64,000 bases of DNA from Erpetoichthys calabaricus (Eukaryota > Chordata > Cladistia > Polypteriformes > Polypteridae). Below the pieces are notes generated by a model. It saw nothing but the letters and a program-made list of their open reading frames with translations, did not search any database and was not told the DNA's origin. A program made the position numbers and the translations under genes. Location of the stretch: contig NC_041396.2 in the NCBI RefSeq assembly GCF_900747795.2, positions 37,782,674 through 37,846,673 of the forward strand, in the 5' to 3' direction. Positions 43,449 through 54,850 of this stretch are shown here, one piece after another (the stretch's first letter is position 1; each line of letters starts with the position of its first letter).

Positions 43449-44214
43449 ATTCCTACTATTATGTCAATCTTATATAAATCTTGTATTACATCTTTACTTA
43501 TGTACTACTGGCCTGGTTTGGAAAACACTCCCAGCAACAAAAACAAAAATAAATGAAATTATAAACTGGGGAAATAAAATAACTAGATTTCAACAGTCCA
43601 ACCTGACAGACCTGACTAATAAGCAAGAATAGGCAACTATTTAGACCTGCGGTCAATTCAATTGATTTCACATGATTGGGAAAAACACAGTCCTGTCTAT
43701 AGAAGGCCCCACAGTTGACAGTGTATATCAGAGCAAAAAGCCAGGCCATGAGATTAAAAGAATGATCTGCTGAGCTCAGAGACAGGATTGTGTCGAGGCA
43801 AATATATGTGAAGGCTACAAGAAAAAATTCTTCAGAAATGAGCGTTCCTAAGTACGCCGTGGCCTCCGTAACTCTTTCATAGAATAAATGTGGAATAACA
43901 AGAGCTGACCGTCCAGTTAAACTGAGCAATCAGGAGAGAAGAACCTTGATAAGGGAGGTGACCAAGAACCTGATGGTCACTCTGGCTAAGCTCTAGAGAA
44001 CCTGTGTTGGAAATAGGAGAAGCTTTTAAAAGGAATGCCGCCAATACAACACTCTAGTAATCTGGGCTTTAGAGCAGGGTGAACAAATGGGTGCCTCTCT
44101 TCAGTAAAAGACACATGGAATGTCTCATTGGAGTTTGTAAAAAGTCACCTGAAGGACTCTCAGATTGAGAAACAAGATTCTCTGAACTGGTGAAACCAAG
44201 ATGTATCTGTCTAG

Positions 44215-44667
44215 TGTAAAAGAGCACGCAAAACAAAGGGAAAGATTTGGGGATCCACGCCCTATACTTGGAAAAAGGTTTGGTTGATATGTCTTTACAG
44301 ACGCGAGTGAGCTCAAAACAGAACTGAAGTAAATGGAAGATGGCTGCCATAAATTTAGCTGATAAACCAGAAGTGATGTAATGGGGTGATGGAATTCTGG
44401 GAAACAGAAATTACATCAGAAGGAGTTGGGATCTTGAGGACCGGAAGAGGAAGTGATTATTGGCTGAACGGCTCCTGAGGACCGGAAGAGGAAGTGATTA
44501 TTGGCTGACCGGCTCCTGAGGACCGGAAATCATTTTAAAATGAGAGTTTATCGGCTGGTCTGCAGGGAAAAGGAGAAAGAGTTAGAGGGCTGCAACAACT
44601 CCTGGTCTATTGGGAACATGAACGTATTCGAGCCAATAAACTGTCTCCCAAGTGCACGTGTGTGACA
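44215..44667 (+). mobile_element. solo LTR-like insertion with CTAG duplication
   Basis: Begins TGTAAAAGAGCACGC and ends CACGTGTGTGACA (TG..CA), with CTAG on both sides (44211-44214, 44668-44671). AATAAA occurs near the end. It is related to 11258-11587. It contains a 41-bp tandem repeat. An old solo LTR, family not assigned. Confidence 0.65.
44435..44530 (+). repeat. 41-bp tandem repeat, about 2.3 copies
   Basis: TGAGGACCGGAAGAGGAAGT... begins at 44435, 44476 and 44517; the first two units differ at one base (CTGAACGG / CTGACCGG). Confidence 0.95.
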
Positions 44668-45406
44668 CTAGCCTCAGTTCTAAGTGTCAAGTCTAGAGTA
44701 AACCAGGCACCACTCATCGCCTGCATAATACTATTCTAACAATGAAGCATGGCGGTGGTGGCATCATGCTGTGGAGTTGGGGGCTAGGAGACTAGTCAGG
44801 TTTGATGGAAAGTTGAGCAAAGTACAGAAAGCTACAGTAAAAATCTGCTTCAGAGTGCTCAAGACCTCGGACTGGGCAGCAGATCCACCTTCCAACGGGG
44901 CAGTGGCCCTAAGAACAAGGCAAAAACAACACAAGAGTGGCTTAGGGACAATTCTAAGGATGTCTTTGGGTTGCCCAACCTGAGAATGGACTCAAACCTA
45001 ATTGAGCATCTCTGGAGAGACCTGACAATAGATGTCCACCTATGGTCTCTATCCAACCTGACAAAACCTGAGAAGATCTGCAGTGAGAAATGGCAGAAAA
45101 TCCTCAAATCCAGGTATGTAAAGTTTGTTGCATCAGACCCAAGAAGACTCCAGCCTGGAATTGCTGTCAAAGGTGCTTCAGCTAAGTGCTGAGTAGGAGG
45201 GTCTGAAAAGTTGTGTCAGATTTTTATTTGTAATGAATTTAAAAACATTTCTAAATTCCTGTTTTTGTGTTGTCATTCTGGGGAACTGAGTGTTGCTTGA
45301 TGAGGGAAAAAATGAACGTAAATGTTTTTAGCATAAGTACGGAAGCCGAGAGAGGACGTGCAATATCGTTATTTTTTTAAATTGTTTACTCAAGATAATG
45401 GACTAA

Positions 45407-45428
45407 TTTTATCGAGATCTCGATAAAA
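45407..45428. repeat. perfect 22-bp palindrome
   Basis: TTTTATCGAGA followed by its exact complement, inside the subterminal zone of the inverted-repeat element. Confidence 0.95.
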
Positions 45429-45512
45429 CAAAAGATCTTGTTTTCTCGAAATTATGAAATAATTGTATCTAACATTTAATGTTTAGCTCATTGAAGTCAC
45501 GTCCTGTTTGAA

Positions 45513-45659
45513 ATGGCAGAAGAGAAGAACTGCATTGATCAGCGCGTCACATTTTTGTTCAATCAAGGGTTGACGCAGACTGAAATATGTTTATGCCTTA
45601 GTTTAGAAAATAATAACATTAGTGTCCGTCATTTAAGAAGATGGTTAGCAAGGCTTTAG
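45513..45659 (+). CDS. 48-residue helix-turn-helix-like frame in inverted-repeat element
   Basis: Starts MAEEKNCIDQRVTFLFNQG, then LTQTEICLCLSL, then NNNISVRHLRRWLARL. It reads as a short DNA-binding front end: a 'GLTQTEI' helix, a turn and a basic RRWLARL recognition helix. This resembles the N-terminal part of large integrase-core-domain proteins found in fish and invertebrates (from memory). It may be what is left of a longer transposase. No catalytic domain follows. It could also be chance, given its short length. Confidence 0.4.
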   Translation: MAEEKNCIDQRVTFLFNQGLTQTEICLCLSLENNNISVRHLRRWLARL

Positions 45660-45899
45660 CTGTATATGCCAGGAGCAAAGGTTAAATTTTGTTTTCTCGA
45701 GATTGCGATAAAATTATTTTGTTATCTCAAGAAAACATATTTTCGTTTTTTCGACATCTCGATAAAATTAGTTTGTTTTCTCAAGGAAACAATTTAAAAA
45801 AATAATGATATTGCACGTCCTCTCTCGGCTTCCGTACAACATAGCAAATTTTGAAACACATGAAGGGGTCCAAATACTTCTTGAATCTACTGTGCATTT

Positions 45900-47029
45900 A
45901 ATGAGACCTTTACGCTACTTCAGATTCAACTGTTGGCTCTCCAGTCCTAGCTGGCAACACTAGTGGGTAATTGTCAGGGACCCTCAATTCTCTTTAATAT
46001 GATCCTTTAGTCAAACAAGGGTCAAGTAAACTAAATATTGGCCCTATAGCTCACTTTCATGGACTCACAATACAGAGTATTATTTTAGTATCAATAATTT
46101 TAATGTTAGTAAAGAAGAAAAGGGTGCATTATTAACAATATCTGAGATTGACTTGATGAATTTATCTTATTAAACAGAATCATTTTGAAGCATATGTCAT
46201 CACAAGGCTCCCAATAAGGCAAATGAGATTATCACAGCCCGTCAATTTGCCAACAGTCCATTGACCAGACATTATCAGTCTGGGCTAAAATGGATTAACT
46301 GAAACATTTATGGGTTTTTAATATTAGTGGTTTATATCAACAGCCTTGACTGCTGCAGTGCACAAATACACATTGAATATAAATAAATGATAATCTGTCA
46401 AACAGTTTATAGGGTCATTGCTGTCATGTGTACAAATTCAATGAAACTCTTCCAGTGCAAATCAATAAAAATTCAAATTAGACATTTGCATAGTTTCCCG
46501 TGTACTTCTCAAACATTTTCAAGGTTAGAGCTTTGCAAGGCTTCATTCATAAAGTGCTAAGTTACAGGACAAGTCAAACTCTAAGAATGATAATCAAATC
46601 TACAGCCCCACTTGCTGATAGTTCCATAAACACTTTCTGTGTATGACCATCGCTATCGGTCATTAAATCACTGAGAGTAAACCTTCTAAATGTACTTGTA
46701 GGTTAGGTGGCCTGGTGGTATGTGACTGATAACAACTGAGAGCGCTAATTGCCTGCCTGTCCTTGGCAGATGCTCAGGTCCTTTGTAATGCCTCCATCAT
46801 CTCTCATCTGGGATAATAAAAACAGATGACCTGAATTAAACTATGGAGGACATGATACAAATACAACAAAAAAAACAAGTGGAAACAAATTCATTGTATT
46901 GATAGGCACCTGAAGAAGGCTGGAAACGACCTGATGTCAAGAATAAGGAATGATGTACTGGGAAACAAAACAAGTAATTGAAGCAAAGGAGATGGAAACA
47001 CCATACAGCACTGGAGAGTCCACTTCTGA
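45900..47029. other. intergenic stretch, nothing recognised
   Basis: AT-rich, no gene. The end of the Tc1 copy to its right is unclear around 46990-47030. Confidence 0.35.
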
Positions 47030-47034
47030 AGAAC

Positions 47035-47745
47035 AATTCCTCAACACATGAGGCCGTGCATTGTTGTGCACCAAGAGGAAGCCAGGACCCACTGCACCAG
47101 CATAGGGTCTGACAATGGGTCCAAGGTCTTCATCCCGATACCTAATGGCAGTCAAGGTGCCGTTTTCTAGCCTGTAGAGGTCTGTGCATCCCTCCATGGA
47201 TCTGCCTCTCCAGACCATCACTGACCCACCACCAAACCAGTCATGCTGAACGATGTTACAGGCAGCATAACATTCACCATGGTTCCTCCAGACCCTTTCA
47301 CTTCTGTCACATGTGCTCAGGGCGCCAGTGGCGGACCTGCCAATTCTGGTATTCTGTGGCAAATGCCAATCAAGCAGTGCCAGGCATTTTGCACAGGGCT
47401 CACTAGAGGCTGTTGGACCCTCAGGCCACCCTCATGAAGTCTGTTTCTGATTGTTTGGTCAGGGACATTCACACCAGTGGCCTGCTGGAGGTTATTTTGT
47501 AGGATTCTGGCTGTGCTCATCCTGTTCCTCTTTCCCTAAAGGAGCAGATACCAGTCCTGCTGATGGGTTAAGGACCTTCTACAAGGGGCCCTGTCCAGCT
47601 CTCCTAGAGTAACTGCCTGTCTCCTGGAATCACTTGAGACCCTTGAGACTGTGCTGAGAGACACAGCAAATCTTCTGGCAATGGCACGTATTGTTGTGCC
47701 ATCCTGGAGAAGTTGGACATACCTGGGCAACCTCTGTAGGGTCCA
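47035..47745 (-). pseudogene. decayed Tc1 transposase, front and middle
   Basis: Pieces in order: MPRYVQLLQDGTTIRAIARR (helix-turn-helix), LTHQQDWYLLL, ARILQNNLQQATGVNVPDQT, IRNRLHEGGLRVQQP, STCDRSERVWRNHGECYAAC, FGGGSVMVWRG, GPGFLLVHNNARPHVLRNC. At least two frame changes join them, and the reading leaves the family after ARPHVLRN, so the last catalytic residue is lost. In LLVHNNARPH the usual D is N. Confidence 0.85.
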
Positions 47746-47944
47746 GGTATCGCCTCATGCTACCAGTAGTGACACTGACCATAGCCAAATGCAAAACGAG
47801 TGAAAAAACTGTCACAAAAGAAGAGGAGGGAAAAATTTCAGTGGCTTCCACCTGTTAAACCATTGCTGTTTTAGGGGTTGTCTCATTGTTCCCCTTCTAG
47901 TGCCGCTGTTGTTAATTTCATTAACACCAAAGTAGCTGAAAATG

Positions 47945-48071
47945 CTGCGGTGGGTTGGCACCCTGCCCAGGATTGGTTCCTGCCTTGTGCCCTGTGTTGG
48001 CTGGGATTGGCTCCAGCAGACCCCCGTGACCCTGTGTTCGGATTCAGCGGTTTGGAAAATGGATGGATGGA
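47945..48071 (+). mobile_element. SINE 3'-domain insertion with 12-bp target duplication
   Basis: CTGCGGTGGGTTGGCACCCT through CCTTGTGCCCTGTGTTGGCT to GGAAAATGGATGGATGG. TAGCTGAAAATG is duplicated at 47933-47944 and 48072-48083. Only the last ~127 bases of the SINE are present. Confidence 0.92.
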
Positions 48072-48193
48072 TAGCTGAAAATGATTAACAACCCCCCTCT
48101 GCTACAACTGACCAGATCAATAGCCTAGAAGTTTCATTGACTAATGCTATACTCTCATTAAAAAATGTTCCTTTAATTTTTTTCAGCAATATA

Positions 48194-49080
48194 GTTCCTC
48201 TTCCGATTCACTGATTTTAACACACTCCTTACTGTTCATGTTACAGTTCACTGTAGCTCCATAATAAGAACTGTCCATTTCATTGAGTTAATAATTCTTT
48301 CGATGGATTAATAATTCTTTTTTTTTCTTTGCTTGACATCTATGGGGCTCCATAAAAAACAAATTCAAATTTGTATGAAACTCTACATGCTAACAGTAGT
48401 CAGTAAGCAGCAGCTCTCATCTCTTTACCTTATCTTTAAACGGGAGTTCTTGGTAGTACCACCTCAGTGGAACAGTGAGAGAGTTTGTCTACAAAACTCC
48501 AAAAGAGAAGCCATATAGCAAGAGCAGAGGTCTCAAGTGGAGCTCATGTGCTGGCCCTGAACTGGAAAACAAGTGTTTCAAGTTGTAGCAGGATGAATGA
48601 GAGGAATAATAATTTTATTAAAATACTACAGTCATCTTTTAGTAGTGTAACTATAAATCTATAAAAGTGAATGCTAAACGTTTTTACCATAGGGGACCTT
48701 TAAGCTAACTCACATTTGTATGAATAAACTGAACTGAAGTAAAGGTTCACTGAATTCACCAGATCACCTTCTCTGATGGTCACAATATTCTACACCTTAC
48801 TGTTTGTCATCAAGCAGGTCCTCTGGGCAGAAAGAAGGGCAGGATGACCGTAATGAGTGATCATGAAAGTTTGTTCTGTGTGACATATGTGTCATGTACA
48901 AGAATCAGCTAAGAGTTACGTGGATTTGAAAGCTAATAGATAAAAATTGTACCTTTCACAGCAATCGTTAGATAACAAAGGAGACCACTTCAGCTACTGA
49001 ATGGTTTGTTTGACAGCACTTAGCTGAAGAGGTTAGTGGAAACTCGAGATAACATACACAAATATATTAAAAGAACAAAC
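48194..49080. other. intergenic stretch, nothing recognised
   Basis: No gene or element signature seen. Confidence 0.35.
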
Positions 49081-49084
49081 TTGA

Positions 49085-49440
49085 CAGAGATAAGAACAAA
49101 AGAACATGAAAACAGTTGTGACAGGAACAGGCTATTAAACCCTCCATAATCTGATGCTCCATATTCACCCAACTTCTGTAAAATACACTGAGATTTGAAG
49201 GCCCCCAAAGTGCTACTATCTACGACCCCAGCTATCCCACACATCTCTGGTGCTCTGTGTGACAAAAAGCTCTCTAGCGTTTCTGCAAAAATGATTCTTA
49301 ACTAGTTTCCATGTGTGTCCTTTTTAAAGTAATGGCTGAATCCACTTTACTAATTCTCTTCATAATTTAAAAAATGTCATTCATGTCTTCTTTTAGTATC
49401 CATTTTCTTTAAACATTTCTAAAATTTTGAGCTTCTCCCC
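49085..49440 (-). mobile_element. CR1-like LINE 3' fragment
   Basis: ACAGGAACAGGCTATTAAAC, GATTTGAAGGCCCCCAAAGT and TCTGTGTGACAAAAAGC correspond to the CR1 3' untranslated blocks at 21040-21200 and 62600-62720; 49320-49440 covers the end of the reverse transcriptase. Confidence 0.7.
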
Positions 49441-49639
49441 CTTACTGTTAACACAATTATCACTATTGAGGTAAGCACTACAATCGGACTGATTGTTTAG
49501 AATCTTAGCAAACATTGAAGCTGTAGCAAAGTAACGTTTTTTAACAATACAATTCTCATTAGTTGTAATTATCACTAAGTCTACATACACAATAATATGC
49601 AAAATGGGAAAAATTACATATACCAACATCCACGACCTG

Positions 49640-51200
49640 CCTCAAGTCGACTTTTAATCCTTCTGAAATCACTAAATCCATTGTGTGTCCTCCCTTAAGT
49701 GTGGGCTGGCTGATGTGCTGAGATCAAGACAGTGCAGTAGGTTCATGAATTCTCTTGCTTTTGAGTCACAATTGTTATCCACAAGAAAATTAAAATTGTC
49801 TACAATTAGGAACCTGTCATAGTTAATTATTATTATAGATACTAAATCTGAGAATTCCTCAATAAAAGACGCATTATATTTTGGAGGTCTATAAACAGTC
49901 AATATGACAGACTGGGACACTCATCGAATAACCATGCAAATATGCTCAAAAGACCTGATAGTACCAAAACCGGCATCTTTATAGTTTAATTGGCTCGAGT
50001 ATCTCTCTAAACCACTGCCTTTTTTGCCTGGGTGAACTGAATGAGCAAAGCTGTGATTTGGAGGAGCTTTTTCAATTAACACTCCCGCACCAAAAGAGAT
50101 AAGCCACATTTCACTTGGTGTAAGAAAGTTGATTTTCCTATCATTGATAAGATCGTCAATGTAAAAAGTCTTGGTGGTTAACGCGCTAATATTTAGCAAA
50201 GAACAGCAGAGCTGAATTGAAGAGTTACAATGGCTTGAAATGGTAATTAAGTTATTCATGTTAATGCCAATTTGTTCAGATTTTGTATTTAATATTTAAT
50301 CTGTTGTTATAGTTATAATACACTGCATATCTATAAGTGAAGTGGTAATTATGTTATTTGCATTTATACTATTTTGTCCAGGTTTTTAGTTAGACTGGTT
50401 ATTATAGTTATTTAGTTAATGGCTGGTTATTATACTGCTAATACAGTGCACATCTAAAGGTGAATGCACTACAGAATTAGCCCATCCTAACAAGGCATTA
50501 TAAAAAAACATTAGGACTAAAACTACGTAGTCAGGAAAGACATATTACCTTTGAGATGCCGTTGGAGAGGACCTGGGTGCCCGAATCTATTCATCTGAAT
50601 AAACGTAGTCTCTCCCAGAAAGGATCCTATTTGTCCATGAAACCAATGGTTGATCTGTTACTGAAGCCTCTTATCCAGTTTTTTAAGGCCAGCAGTCAAC
50701 TGTAGGCTTGATCTGATCTTCTAGCAAAGGGCAAAGGACCCAAAATGGTGATTCTCACAGCCGGGGTCCTTTCTTTCATGGCTTGAATAAGTGTTGGAAA
50801 GTCCTCCTTTAGAACCTCTAACTGTCGATATCTAATGTTGTTTACACCAGCATGGCGTACGATGGTCCCGACAGCCATGTCCTTGTGCTTTTCGAAGATT
50901 GTTGGCGGTATTCTAGTAATATTTCATGCACATGCACTGGGAAAACAACAAACAAAAGATTTCTGTTTAGAGCATGAAATATTAAGGTAACGTACAATCA
51001 AATCTTCAATAACAAATACCTTACCAAAGACTGCCAGGACTGTTGGGGAGCGGAGAGGGTCAAAGCAGTTGTGAGCCAACAGAGATGATCGAGCCTTGAG
51101 CCCCTGACCTGGATGCTGGATCGGCCAAATTCCATCTTTTTTCTTGCTGGTGGTAAAACTCACTTAGCTCATTCAGTGAGAGGGATGGCACAGGGTTGAT
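49640..51200 (-). mobile_element. LINE fragment: ORF1 esterase-like and endonuclease parts
   Basis: From right to left on the bottom strand: VFVIEDLIVRYLNISCSK and MAVGTIVRHAGVNNIRYRQL with AVRITILGPLPFARR (SGNH-esterase-like ORF1), then LLNISALTTKTFYIDDLIND, SVILTVYRPPKYNASFIEEF and RFLIVDNFNFLVDNN (apurinic endonuclease of ORF2). An in-frame TGA lies near 49921 and other breaks occur. The reverse transcriptase is missing. Best fit is an L2/Rex1-like element. Confidence 0.8.
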
Positions 51201-51925
51201 GTTGCTGAGTCAAGTAGACTTGCATTGATTTCAGCTGCTGAGGAGGGATCTTTTAGCAGGCGAGCTATCTGTTCCCTGCGGTGAATCTGTCTAGCAAGGA
51301 GTTGCTGAATCTGACTGTCAAGGGCTTGGAGTTCTTCGACAAATCACTGCCGCTCACAGTCCACCATCTTCCATTTCCGCTTTACGTCCCAAGACAGAAA
51401 GAAGGAGCAAGTGAACCCATCCACACCATGTTGTCAGTCAAAGAGTTTTTAACCAAAAACAATATGGTTGTTGCTTTGCACCTGCATCCTGTATTCATCA
51501 GCTCTTGCATCCTTTGACTTCTTTTTGTTTTGGAAATTAAAATTGAGACTAATGGGAAGAAGATTTGCTATTGTGGAAGAAATGCAGGAGGCTCTAGACA
51601 TAGTAACAAATGATGAGTACAGAAGATGTTCCCAGAAATCGGAGAACCACTTGAACAGTGCATTGCGTATCAAGGAGAAAATGATGAGGGTGATTAAAAG
51701 GGAATTACTGAAAGTTTAATAACAAACGCTTTTTTAAACAATTTCAATTTTTTTGTGTTCCTCCTCATAAGTAAGGTAATTTTTTTTTAACTATATAGAG
51801 TAAAACTTCTGAATATGTAAAGTCAAACTGTGTTGTCCAACATTGTGGTATCATTTATTATTTCTTCTGTCAATAAAGAAATTGCTACTGCTGAGGAAAA
51901 CATCCTGCATTGTTCTGTTCCAATA
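51201..51925. other. unclassified stretch with an 81-codon open frame
   Basis: 51468-51719 reads through MGRRFAIVEEMQEALDIVTN and SALRIKEKMMRVIKRELLKV. It is lysine-rich and helical-looking; I cannot place it. It may belong to a repeat. Confidence 0.3.
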
Positions 51926-51929
51926 AAAG

Positions 51930-52830
51930 GCAGACATCTCTAAAGACCTGTGGCCCTTATATCTCACATCATGAACACCTTAAAGACGCTGGTCCTGAAC
52001 TACATGAGTCCCCTTGTGAAAGACCACATGGAGCCACTGCAGTTTGCATATCGGACAACAACTGGAAAGGAGGACACAATTATCTGTCTGCTTATTCTCA
52101 CCTGGACAAAGCTGGCAGCATTCTGAGGATTAGGTGTATTTGTGTTAAGGGGTAAACTTAAGACTATGCAGGTGCATAAGCCCTTTGTTTCCTGGATAAT
52201 GGACTATCTGTTGGGCCAACCACAGTTTGTGAGACTCAACTACTGTGTAAGCAGCACTGGATCACCACAAGGAACATTCTGATCATCTTTTCTCTTCACT
52301 CTGTACACTTTGAACTATAAATATAAGAGTAGATCATGTCACTTGCAAACATTTTCAGGTGATTTTGCAGAGCAGAGGAGTCAGGCAGAGAACTTTGAAA
52401 ACTGTGTGACCCTTTAGACCACCTGTTGCCAAAATAAATATATTGCTACATACCTATAGTTTTAGTAACACTTACAAAGCATCAGTAAAGTGGTTTGGCA
52501 TATTAAAAGTTTGTGATGCACTTGTAAAATTATTTGTGAATATGAAGGACTCACAGTTCTTATAATGAATTTTAAAAAGTTAATTATTTTATTAGGGAAT
52601 ATTACAGAAATGAATAAAAACTTCACTAGTGCTTCAGATGAGCCATGAAGTTTTTCCTATAAATGTGGATGAGTAAGAGATACATTTTGCAGTACCTGTT
52701 TCCAAGAATTGTCTGCAAGTTAATATCAGCATAACCAAGGAACTGCTTACTGACTCCCATCACACCGAAGAGTTTCTATGGCTGGTCACTATACAGAAGG
52801 TGGATGTGGAGGTGGTGCACCTAATACAAG
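51930..52830 (+). mobile_element. L2-like LINE reverse transcriptase fragment
   Basis: Readings in order: PVALISHIMNTLKTLVLNYM-like, DHMEPLQFAYRTTTG, HKPFVSWIMDYLLGQPQFVR, SSTGSPQGTF, FSGDFAEQ, then [16 protein letters not shown] and VDVEVVHL. These are RT motifs in the right order, with several frame changes. A TATC array follows at 52831, as at other LINE ends here. Confidence 0.8.
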
Positions 52831-52885
52831 GACTCTATCTATCTATTAATTATATAGTGCCTTATCTATTATACAGTGCCTTTCC

Positions 52886-52969
<84 letters not shown>

Positions 52970-53016
52970 CCTATCTATTAATTATATAGTGCCTTATCTA
53001 TTATACAGTGCCTTTC

Positions 53017-53109
<93 letters not shown>

Positions 53110-53132
53110 ATTTACTATATAGTGCCTTTCAC

Positions 53133-53216
<84 letters not shown>

Positions 53217-53218
53217 AA
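52831..53218 (+). repeat. composite (TATC)n array with 'TATAGTGCCTT' interruptions
   Basis: Three long TATC runs (about 52890-52975, 53018-53108, 53134-53216) are separated by blocks such as ATTATATAGTGCCTTATCTA and TACTATATAGTGCCTTTCAC. Confidence 0.95.
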
Positions 53219-53220
53219 AT

Positions 53221-53510
53221 TTATATGGCCTAGACAAGTTGGCAATTGTTTGAAGTGATCTCTACTTATAGATCATCTTCAGAAGATGCAATGGTTGATT
53301 TGGAGGTCTTTTTAAACCCCTTCCTAGACTCAAAGGTATAAACCTTCCTTGTGAAGGCCTCAGAGAGTTCCTTTGATCTTGGCATTGTGATAGCAAACAC
53401 TTCAACAATAAAGAACAAACCAAATTAAATGTCTGGTTGTTTAAATGAGTCAGTTTCAAATATGGTCCTGTCTAATGATATTCTGATCATTCACACCTGA
53501 TATGGTGGAC
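53221..53510 (-). mobile_element. Tc1-like fragment, same family as 33989-35415
   Basis: The reverse strand has GAAGATGATCTATAAGTAGA and CAAACAATTGCCAACTTGTC, matching GAAGATCATCTACAAGTGCA and CAAACAATTTCCAACTTGTT at 34424-34472. Only the part in front of and including the first helix-turn-helix is present. Confidence 0.7.
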
Positions 53511-53622
53511 TACATTCTCATGTTTATCATTTCAGGTAGTGATAAATGTAGGAGTGTACTTGCTTTATCCACATGCAAAATTTCCATTTATGTTAATTTA
53601 AAATTATACAATGGACTACAAA

Positions 53623-53659
<37 letters not shown>

Positions 53660-54240
53660 ATGTATGTTTGCATGTTGTGACACACAAGCGCATGGGAGGC
53701 AGTCAATGGGCTTAACTGAGGGTAAAGTGCTGAGTCAGCGGTTGACAAAGTGCACTAATGTCTCTTCTCCTTCCTCTGCAGATCACCATAAGGGAACACC
53801 ACCTAAACCCCAACCAGGTTCCACATCTCTCTCCAGACCACGCCCTCCTACTGACCTCTTTCCACCGGCTCCCTGTTGGACCCTCCTCTTCCCCCTAACC
53901 ACCTATAAAAACCAGCCATTTGTCTTACTTGGTCAGTCCTGTTTTGGACACAGTCCTTTAAGACTACTCTGAGCAATTACAATATACACCTTCTCTGTTT
54001 TTGTCTCTCTTTATTACAATGTACACATTGCCACACATGCACATCTGTGGTTCTCTAAAGTATGTGATACTACCATACTACCCCAGGTTGAAAGGGGGTG
54101 CAGTTACTAATCATGTCCTCTCCTATTCCTGTCATAGCACTGAGAAAATGGCCAGTGAAGGACCTGACTCTGTCAATTGCAGTCTACTACCTATAAGTCA
54201 TGGGATCGATAAAAGCGAGGTGTCACTCTGTGAACAGAGC
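53511..54240. other. intergenic stretch, includes (TG)n near 53640
   Basis: A short ATATAT/(TG)n run at 53628-53662. The open frame at 53502-53972 has no recognised domain. No gene called. Confidence 0.35.
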
Positions 54241-54408
54241 ATGACACGGGATGGAGGAATGATATATATATATATATAGAGAGAGAGAGTTCTTCATTGC
54301 TTATGTTTATATCACATTTTGCATTGATGTGGAGCATAGTGTTGACCTCTCTATTAAGAGTAAAACTGAAATGAAATGCTTAGTCTTCAGATTTGATAAA
54401 TCTCTGCA

Positions 54409-54511
<103 letters not shown>

Positions 54512-54639
54512 TCACAGATAAGACTATTAATTTAAACTTTGGCAACACTTTAAGAAAAACATTTCCTTCTTCAAATAAGACATATTATAAACTTAAGTCA
54601 ATTTCTTAATGTGTATAATGAAGAATTAATTCTTGCTGT

Positions 54640-54850
54640 ATTATCCACCTTAATACAAAGGCAAATGCCTTTGTCTTTGTCTGTGTGTCCATCTGGTATG
54701 TCTCTGTCATTCCAACAGATGGCACATCACAAACATATTTAGTAATGACTTGCATTGCATTTTCCATTCCAACAAATGGTGCATCACAAACATTAACACT
54801 GCATTAACACACGAATCCCATACCAAAGGGCATGTAACAGACACATATGC
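54640..54850. repeat. unclassified repeat with two ~55-bp related units
   Basis: CATTCCAACAGATGGCACAT (54710) and CATTCCAACAAATGGTGCAT (54765) start two similar units, each followed by CACAAACAT. Confidence 0.6.

Larger units (their letters stand above)
43760..45190 (+). pseudogene. decayed Tc1 transposase, split by an insertion
   Basis: Pieces: EVTKNLMVTLA-like at 43960, then after the LTR-like block KPGTTHRLHN-like, MKHGGGGIMLWSWG at 44742 and PNLRMDSNLIEHLWRDL at 44972-45010. Stops and frameshifts throughout. Confidence 0.75.
45337..45837 (+). mobile_element. unclassified inverted-repeat DNA element (501 bp)
   Basis: The 51-bp ends GTACGGAAGCCGAGAGAGGA... are inverted repeats with one mismatch, and weaker symmetry continues to about 95 bp (ACTAATTTTATCGAGA on both sides). 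Subterminal TTTTATCGAGA-type motifs recur. It lies inside the Tc1 copy 43640-45895. The GTAC ends are palindromic, so the target duplication cannot be fixed. It holds a 48-residue frame (45513-45659). Confidence 0.85.
43640..45895 (+). mobile_element. Tc1-like transposon, decayed, with two later insertions
   Basis: From TTCACATGATTGGGAAAAAC on, the text parallels the Tc1 copy at 63420-64000 (CCCACAGTTGACAGT, GAGGTGACCAAGAACC, CACCTGAAGGACTCTCAGA). It is interrupted by the LTR-like block 44215-44667, resumes GTAAACCAGGCACC and AAGCATGGCGGTGGTGGCAT, and is interrupted again by the inverted-repeat element 45337-45837 before the right end (GGTCCAAATACTTCTTG). Left border uncertain. Confidence 0.8.
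47030..48193 (-). mobile_element. Tc1-like element of a second clade, partial, with SINE inside
   Basis: Bottom-strand transposase pieces (below) are followed by the right terminal region ending TTCCTTTAATTTTTTTCAGC. A SINE 3' fragment with a 12-bp duplication sits within that terminal region at 47945-48071. The left part, including the end of the DDE domain, is missing. Confidence 0.75.

Noticed and set aside
43498-43929. 143-codon open frame on the bottom strand
   Set aside because: It is antisense to a decayed Tc1 copy and has no domain; a chance frame.
51468-51719. Lysine-rich 83-codon frame as a small host gene
   Set aside because: Surrounded by LINE pieces, no family features, and nothing to show splicing or a promoter.
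49640-52830. Single LINE copy with a 5' inversion (twin priming), front part reversed and RT part forward
   Set aside because: The orientation would fit, but the endonuclease wording (L2/Rex1-like) and the RT wording at 51930-52830 look like different LINE families, and 500 bp of unrelated sequence lies between them.
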